Source: Acidithiobacillus ferrianus (GTDB lineage: Bacteria; Pseudomonadota; Gammaproteobacteria; Acidithiobacillales; Acidithiobacillaceae). Taken from it: a stretch of 64,000 nt of DNA. Positions 59,901 to 64,000 of the stretch are shown in pieces. Positions within the stretch are counted from its first letter, which is position 1; the number at the start of each line of letters is the position of its first letter. The DNA is taken from positions 248,001-312,000 of the forward strand of contig NZ_WNJL01000037.1 of the NCBI RefSeq assembly GCF_010378095.1, read 5' to 3'. The notes below the pieces were generated by a model. It searched no databases. It worked only from the letters and a program-made list of their open reading frames with translations, and had not been told where the DNA came from. Both the position numbers and the translations under genes were made by a program.

Positions 59901-62900
59901 CGGCGATTGCATGGCGGATCAGCCGGCCCCTGCGTTCCGGCGTTGCCGGCCTGAGTGATACACAAGCGCGCTTCCTGCGCATGTCGGCACGGCGCACCTG
60001 GCGTTTCTTTGATGACTTTGTAGGTCCTGCGGAACACTGGTTACCCCCCGATAATTTCCAGGAGCATCCCTTGACGGTCATTGCTCCGCGTACCTCACCG
60101 ACCAACATGGGCATGTCCCTGCTGGCGAATCTTGCTGCCTATGATTTTGGCTATATCTCGGCCGATGGGCTCCTCCAACTGACCGAAAACACCGTGGCGG
60201 CGATGGAACGACTGGAACGTTATCACGGCCATTTTTACAACTGGTACGACACGCGCACCCTGCAAATACTGAGTCCGCAATACATCTCGGCAGTGGACAG
60301 CGGCAATCTCGGTGGTTGCCTGCTTACCCTCCAGGCCGGACTGAACGAGATCAAAAATCATCCCGTGCTACGGAGCAACGACTTTGCGGGCTTGCAGGAT
60401 ACGTTGCACATCTTGTCAGAGTGCATTCACGGCATTGCAGCGCCGGACCTGACTGAGAAAGTCCGCTCGCTGCAAGACGCGCTGCAGGCCACGACGCTCA
60501 ACGGGCGCCCCCCATCCCTGGCGGATGCTCATAAGCTGCTCGCGGACATTCAACGTGTCAGCGGGGGTATCGTGAATGGGCTTCCCGTCGAGCCCCCGGT
60601 GGATGGTGAACTGGCCTACTGGGCACGGGCGTTTGATCAGCAGTCCCGCGCGCTGGTTGCCGATCTGAAAGACCTCGTCCCTGAGCCGTGGCCGCTTGGA
60701 GATGTCCCGACGCTGGCGGAGCTGGCCGGTGGAAACGCCTTTGGGACGGCAAGCACACGGACGGCAGCGGCGGAACGATTAAGCGTCATTGATCATTTGG
60801 TGGAGCGTTGTCGTGCATTAGCGGTGATGGACTTTGAATTTCTTTACGATCAGGCACGTGATCTGCTGGCGATTGGTTACGACGTCGGGGAACGGCGCCG
60901 CGATCCATCCTGTTATGACCTGCTGGCGTCGGAAGCGCGCCTCGCCAGTTTTCTGCTCATCGCCCAAGGACAGGCTCCACAGAAACATTGGTTCTCGCTG
61001 GGTCGCTTGTTGACGAGTTACGGCGGCGACCTGTGTTTGATTTCGTGGAGCGGCTCGATGTTCGAGTACCTCATGCCCCAATTGATCATGCCGGATTATC
61101 CCGGTACGCTGCTCAACCAGACCTGCAAAGCGGCCGTATCCCGCCAAATGGAGTATGGCCGCCAACGCGCCGTGCCCTGGGGTATATCGGAGTCCTGCTA
61201 TAATGCCACCGACATCCATCAAGTCTATCAATATCGGGCCTTTGGCGTCCCCGGTCTGGGTTTCCAGCGCGGCCTCGGTGATGATCTGGTCATTGCGCCC
61301 TATGCCAGCGCGCTGGCGCTGACCGTAATGCCGTCGGAGGCCTGCCATAACCTGCAGGCCCTTGCTGCCCAAGGATTTCTCGGTACCTATGGTTTTTACG
61401 AGGCGATCGATTACACGCCGTCACGTGTGACACCGGGCAAAAGCCATGTCATTGTCCGCAATTTCATGGCGCATCATCAGGGCATGAGCCTCCTGGCTTT
61501 TGCCCATGTGCTCCTCCATCAACCGATGCAGCGCCGGTTTTTGTCGGACCCCGGCATTCAGGCCACCGAATTGTTGTTGCAGGAGCGTTTGCCCAAGCAA
61601 GCGGCTACATTGCATCCGCATGCTGCCGAAGTCGGCGCGGCCGCACACGCGCTCAGCCCGGATAACGCCGCGATCATGCGCATATTCACGCATCCAAATA
61701 CCCCCATGCCAGAGGTTCACCTCCTGTCCAATGGACGCTACCACGTCATGGCGAACAACGCTGGCGGCGGTTACAGTCGTTGTGCTGGTCTCGCCGTGAA
61801 CCGCTGGCGTGAGGATATTGCTGCAGATGCCTGGGGTAGTTTCATTTATCTGCGCGATCGTGATTCCGGACGCTTTTGGTCGACCACCTATCAACCTACC
61901 CGGAGCGAGGCCGATCACTATGAGGCGATTTTCGTCCAGGGGCGAGCGGAATATCGACGCCGCGACCAGATGATAGAAAGCTATATGGAGGTCGGTGTTG
62001 CGCCGGAAGATGATGTCGAGATCCGGCGCGTGACGCTCACCAATATGTCCTCGCGCGTGCGCCACATCGAGTTAACGAGTTATACCGAGGTGGTCCTCGC
62101 GCCGCTGAATGCCGACCTGGCCCACCGTGCGTTCAGCAACCTGTTCGTCCAGACCGAAATTCTGGCAGAGCACAATACCATTCTATGCACCCGCCGTCAT
62201 CGCTCGCTGGACGAGCAAGTGCCGTGGATGTTTCATCTTTTTGCGGCTCCCGGAGCCATGGCCAGTGAAGCCTCCTATGAAACGGACCGGGCACAATTTA
62301 TCGGCCGTGGTCGCACGGTCGAGCATCCGCGCGTGTTCAATAGCTTGAGGCACTCTGCTTTGTCGAATACCGATGGTTCGGTGCTGGATCCCATCGTTGC
62401 CATCCGCCGTACCCTGACTCTTGACGTGGATGAATCGGCAACGGTGCAGATCATCTCGGGAGTTGCCGACACCCGCGAGGCCGCAATCGCCCTGCTGGAG
62501 AAGTATGGTGATCGTCACTTTGTGGAACGCGCTTTTGAAATGGCCTGGTTCCAGAGTCAGGAAGTGCTTCGTCGCCTGAACGCCAGCGAAGCCGACGCCC
62601 AGGCGTATGGCCGCCTCGCCAATTCTGTGGTGTATGCCAGCGCCCTGCGCCGCGCCGCGCCCAGCGTGATTGCCCGTAATCAGTTGGGGCAATCCGGCCT
62701 GTGGCGCTTCGGCATTTCGGGTGACTTTCCCATCGTGCTGCTGCGCATCGGTCAATTAAACCGCATTGATCTGGTGAAACAGATGCTGCAAGCGCACGCC
62801 TATTGGCGTCTGAAGGGACTGGCGGCAGACCTGGTCATCATCAACGAAGATTTTTCGGGCTACCGGGCCACGCTGCAAGACCAGATCATGGGGTTGATTC

Positions 62901-64000
62901 ATGCCGGTCCGGAGGCACAAGTCATCGACAGGCCAGGCGGCGTATTTGTGCGCCGCGCCGAAGAGCTTTCTGAAGAAGATCGCGTGCTGTTCCAAACCGT
63001 CGCGCGCATGGTTATTACTGACAGCGCCGAGTCCCTGCTGGAGCAGGTGGAGCAGCGGGTGCCTGTGGATCGTTTCCCGGAAAAATTAAGCCCGGCAACG
63101 CCACGCGTCGTGGAGACGATCCAGCCGCTGCTTGCCCGTGAACGTATTTTTTTCAACGGATTAGGCGGATTCACCCCCGATGGACGTGAATACGTTATCA
63201 GTCTGGAACCGGGTCAAAGTACGCCCGCCCCTTGGGCCAATGTGATCGCCAGTCCGCACATGGGCACCGTCATCAGCGAGAGCGGCGGCGCCTATACCTG
63301 GGTCGAAAACGCCCATGAGTTCCGCCTGACCACCTGGCACAACGATCCCCTGAGCGATAGCAGTGGTGAAGCCTTCTACATCCGCGACGAAGACACCGGG
63401 GTATTTTGGTCACCCGCCCCGCTGCCGGCCCGCGGACAGTCTGGATATGTCTGTCGCCACGGCTTTGGATATAGCGTTTTTGAACACTATGAAAGCGGGA
63501 TTTCCTCAGAGATGACTACCTACGTCGCTATGGACGCGCCCGTCAAGTTTGTGGTGATCAAGCTGCACAATTATTCAAAACGTGCGCGGCGGCTCTCGCT
63601 GACCGGATACTGGGAACTGGTGCTCGGCGAGTGGCGTCATGCCAATCTGATGCATATCGTTACCGAAACGGATCTGCATAACGGCGCGCTGTATGCGCAC
63701 AATGACTACGGTCAGGCGTGCGGGCACCGGATCGTGTTTGTCCAGACCAGCGAACGGGAGCGTACGCTCACGGGCAATCGCACGGAGTTTATCGGCCGCA
63801 ACGGCACGCTCGCCGATCCTGCGGCGCTGCACCGCAACCGTTTATCCGGCAAGACCGGAGCCTGCCTGGATCCCTGTGCCGCCATGCAAACGCAGGTCGA
63901 GCTGGGCGAAGGTATGGAGCGCGAGGTCGTGTTTGTTTTTGGTACCGCAATCAGCACGGACGAGGCACAGCATACTATGGACCGCTTTGCCGGAAGAGAG
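56906..64000 (+). CDS. ndvB: Cyclic beta-1,2-glucan synthase (NdvB/ChvB-like), partial
   Basis: 2,365 codons to the window edge, no stop. Order: N-terminal domain, membrane helices (L-Y-I-S-T-I-L-L-L-T-A-A, W-W-L-G-F-L-G-M-V), GT84 glycosyltransferase with I-T-L-D-T-D-T-Q-L near 630 and the (R)-R-H-R-W-I-R-G-D-W motif, more helices near 830-870, then the glucan phosphorylase (GH94) region with H-H-Q-G-M-S-L. It makes periplasmic osmoregulated glucans. No ATG starts the frame: the best ribosome site, GGGGAGA, leads to ATA at 56906 (I-A-T-K-K-L-E-F-L-F); the first ATG is about 40 codons later. Confidence 0.85.
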   Translation, partial: MATKKLEFLFCVKNALNNALDTDLLRAELFSIEQLKQHAVMLAGQHPVDPSPGPDRLLPRLADNAQVLRAAYDVVTAGGTQTEQRTQSAELWLLDNFYLIEQQIILARRHLPSGYGRQLPRLQYGKLAGFPRVYDLASELIAHRDARVDSDNVSAYIQAYQTITPLTLGELWAFPIMLQLALLENLRRAGLHVACRREERNAAMSWADRMLAAAEKNPRQLIPLLAEFANADMPLTAPFVEEFYARLQAYGPAMTFVQTWVEQKLLEQGITATQLSEVSARRSAANQISMANSISSLRFLATADWRHHVEALSVVEQVLRQDPMGIHAEQDFATRDRYRHAIEDIARSSGRDELAVAQGAIVLAQAAVQRAGIGDRSAHVGYYLLDRGRQRLDRVMGCRFEWKSAARQMSGRLRLSLYISTILLLTAAVSLVLYFPLAEISPTAWRFWWLGFLGMVSISALAVSLVNRLVTLIMAPRALPQMDFSHGVPDAHRSMVVVPTLLSTPQEIDALLEAQEICYLGNRDRNIYFALLTDFRDAPEQTSPEDAPLIDYARAAIQALNARYGDDRHCLFYWFHRPRIWNPFEQVWMGYERKRGKLEQFNAVLRGAEASIFSEQVGDMAILSSIRYVITLDTDTQLPRDTARALIGHIAHPLNRAVYDTDKGRIVDGYAIIQPRVAIDLTSAGQSPFSKLIAGDSGIDPYTREVSDVYQDIFGEGSFIGKGIYDVDAFRQAVDGRFPENLVLSHDLLEGGYARAALATDVVLIEELPGSFTAEASRRHRWIRGDWQIAGWLLPSVPGPPGATGMPVPRQANPLSSLSRWKIFDNLRRSLVPPALLFLLAGGWLFDPGFAWLWTTLVVGILLLPALLSPLIDLFHKPEDLDWAAHLSLIRGSAGRPLLSALLAVTFLPYEAVMSLDAILRSGLRMRFTRRGLLLWQLPSYARRNACHTLRDFLGEIRSAPLLAILLGMALLAATKLGISPPMALLFSMPVLALWLLSPAIAWRISRPLRSGVAGLSDTQARFLRMSARRTWRFFDDFVGPAEHWLPPDNFQEHPLTVIAPRTSPTNMGMSLLANLAAYDFGYISADGLLQLTENTVAAMERLERYHGHFYNWYDTRTLQILSPQYISAVDSGNLGGCLLTLQAGLNEIKNHPVLRSNDFAGLQDTLHILSECIHGIAAPDLTEKVRSLQDALQATTLNGRPPSLADAHKLLADIQRVSGGIVNGLPVEPPVDGELAYWARAFDQQSRALVADLKDLVPEPWPLGDVPTLAELAGGNAFGTASTRTAAAERLSVIDHLVERCRALAVMDFEFLYDQARDLLAIGYDVGERRRDPSCYDLLASEARLASFLLIAQGQAPQKHWFSLGRLLTSYGGDLCLISWSGSMFEYLMPQLIMPDYPGTLLNQTCKAAVSRQMEYGRQRAVPWGISESCYNATDIHQVYQYRAFGVPGLGFQRGLGDDLVIAPYASALALTVMPSEACHNLQALAAQGFLGTYGFYEAIDYTPSRVTPGKSHVIVRNFMAHHQGMSLLAFAHVLLHQPMQRRFLSDPGIQATELLLQERLPKQAATLHPHAAEVGAAAHALSPDNAAIMRIFTHPNTPMPEVHLLSNGRYHVMANNAGGGYSRCAGLAVNRWREDIAADAWGSFIYLRDRDSGRFWSTTYQPTRSEADHYEAIFVQGRAEYRRRDQMIESYMEVGVAPEDDVEIRRVTLTNMSSRVRHIELTSYTEVVLAPLNADLAHRAFSNLFVQTEILAEHNTILCTRRHRSLDEQVPWMFHLFAAPGAMASEASYETDRAQFIGRGRTVEHPRVFNSLRHSALSNTDGSVLDPIVAIRRTLTLDVDESATVQIISGVADTREAAIALLEKYGDRHFVERAFEMAWFQSQEVLRRLNASEADAQAYGRLANSVVYASALRRAAPSVIARNQLGQSGLWRFGISGDFPIVLLRIGQLNRIDLVKQMLQAHAYWRLKGLAADLVIINEDFSGYRATLQDQIMGLIHAGPEAQVIDRPGGVFVRRAEELSEEDRVLFQTVARMVITDSAESLLEQVEQRVPVDRFPEKLSPATPRVVETIQPLLARERIFFNGLGGFTPDGREYVISLEPGQSTPAPWANVIASPHMGTVISESGGAYTWVENAHEFRLTTWHNDPLSDSSGEAFYIRDEDTGVFWSPAPLPARGQSGYVCRHGFGYSVFEHYESGISSEMTTYVAMDAPVKFVVIKLHNYSKRARRLSLTGYWELVLGEWRHANLMHIVTETDLHNGALYAHNDYGQACGHRIVFVQTSERERTLTGNRTEFIGRNGTLADPAALHRNRLSGKTGACLDPCAAMQTQVELGEGMEREVVFVFGTAISTDEAQHTMDRFAGRE

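Overview
The window reads as a chromosomal segment of an acidophilic sulfur-oxidising proteobacterium of the Acidithiobacillus type. The clearest marker is a 503-residue secreted beta-propeller that looks like tetrathionate hydrolase (tetH), set among ordinary gammaproteobacteria-like housekeeping genes (tsaD, plsY, folB, rimO, a pteridine reductase, a MidA-type methyltransferase). Species and strain cannot be fixed from the sequence alone.

Layout. (1) 1-1455: end of a TauE/SafE-like gene, a methyltransferase and a complete tRNA-Ala(CGC). (2) 1405-27655: a 26.2 kb integrative mobilizable element inserted in that tRNA gene. The 51-bp 3' end of the tRNA is repeated exactly at 27605-27655, and TGGCACA arrays, probably integrase arm sites, lie inside both ends. 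The element carries a tyrosine integrase, an EexN-like lipoprotein, an AlpA-like regulator, a large autotransporter, a type IA topoisomerase, a VirB1-like transglycosylase, a ParB/Dam fusion, a MobF relaxase, a type IV coupling protein, a relaxosome accessory protein next to a candidate oriT, a replication-type protein, a protein with a sigma-region-4-like helix-turn-helix, and BrnT/BrnA. No VirB2-VirB11 set is present. Its most striking property is a motif, AATTTGGCA-N7-ATAG(G/A)T, found 15 times on the minus strand; thirteen copies lie 47-76 bases upstream of the start codon that opens a transcription unit. One cargo block, a TIGR04255-type gene plus two unnamed genes, runs on the opposite strand.

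(3) 27656-37122: an accessory, defence-rich stretch. It holds DarT/DarG, a DUF3780 gene, a DUF499 ATPase gene cut down to about 225 residues with an IS3-family element sitting in the deletion scar, a ribbon-helix-helix gene with its operator, an XRE/ImmA-IrrE four-gene block stopped by an IS110-family element, and a truncated RibD/DHFR-like gene.

(4) 37306-43742: core genes tetH, a DUF455 ferritin-like gene, tsaD, a TPR gene, plsY, folB and rimO. (5) 43760-53263: a second scar region, with a truncated serine recombinase 17 bases from the rimO start codon, a decayed Tn3-type transposase, a phospholipase C behind two phased PHO boxes, an AT-rich TonB-dependent receptor, and IS4, IS66 and group II intron fragments. 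(6) 53360-64000: core genes for a NifU-type Fe-S scaffold, pteridine reductase, MidA and a Spx/ArsC-like protein, then a Crp/Fnr remnant, two small genes and the first 2,365 codons of a cyclic beta-1,2-glucan synthase (ndvB) that runs off the end.

How the parts fit: relaxase, accessory protein, coupling protein, topoisomerase and VirB1-like enzyme could process and hand over DNA but need a helper mating channel. The shared motif suggests the element switches its units on together. The regions outside the attachment sites combine anti-phage remnants, phosphate scavenging and core sulfur metabolism.
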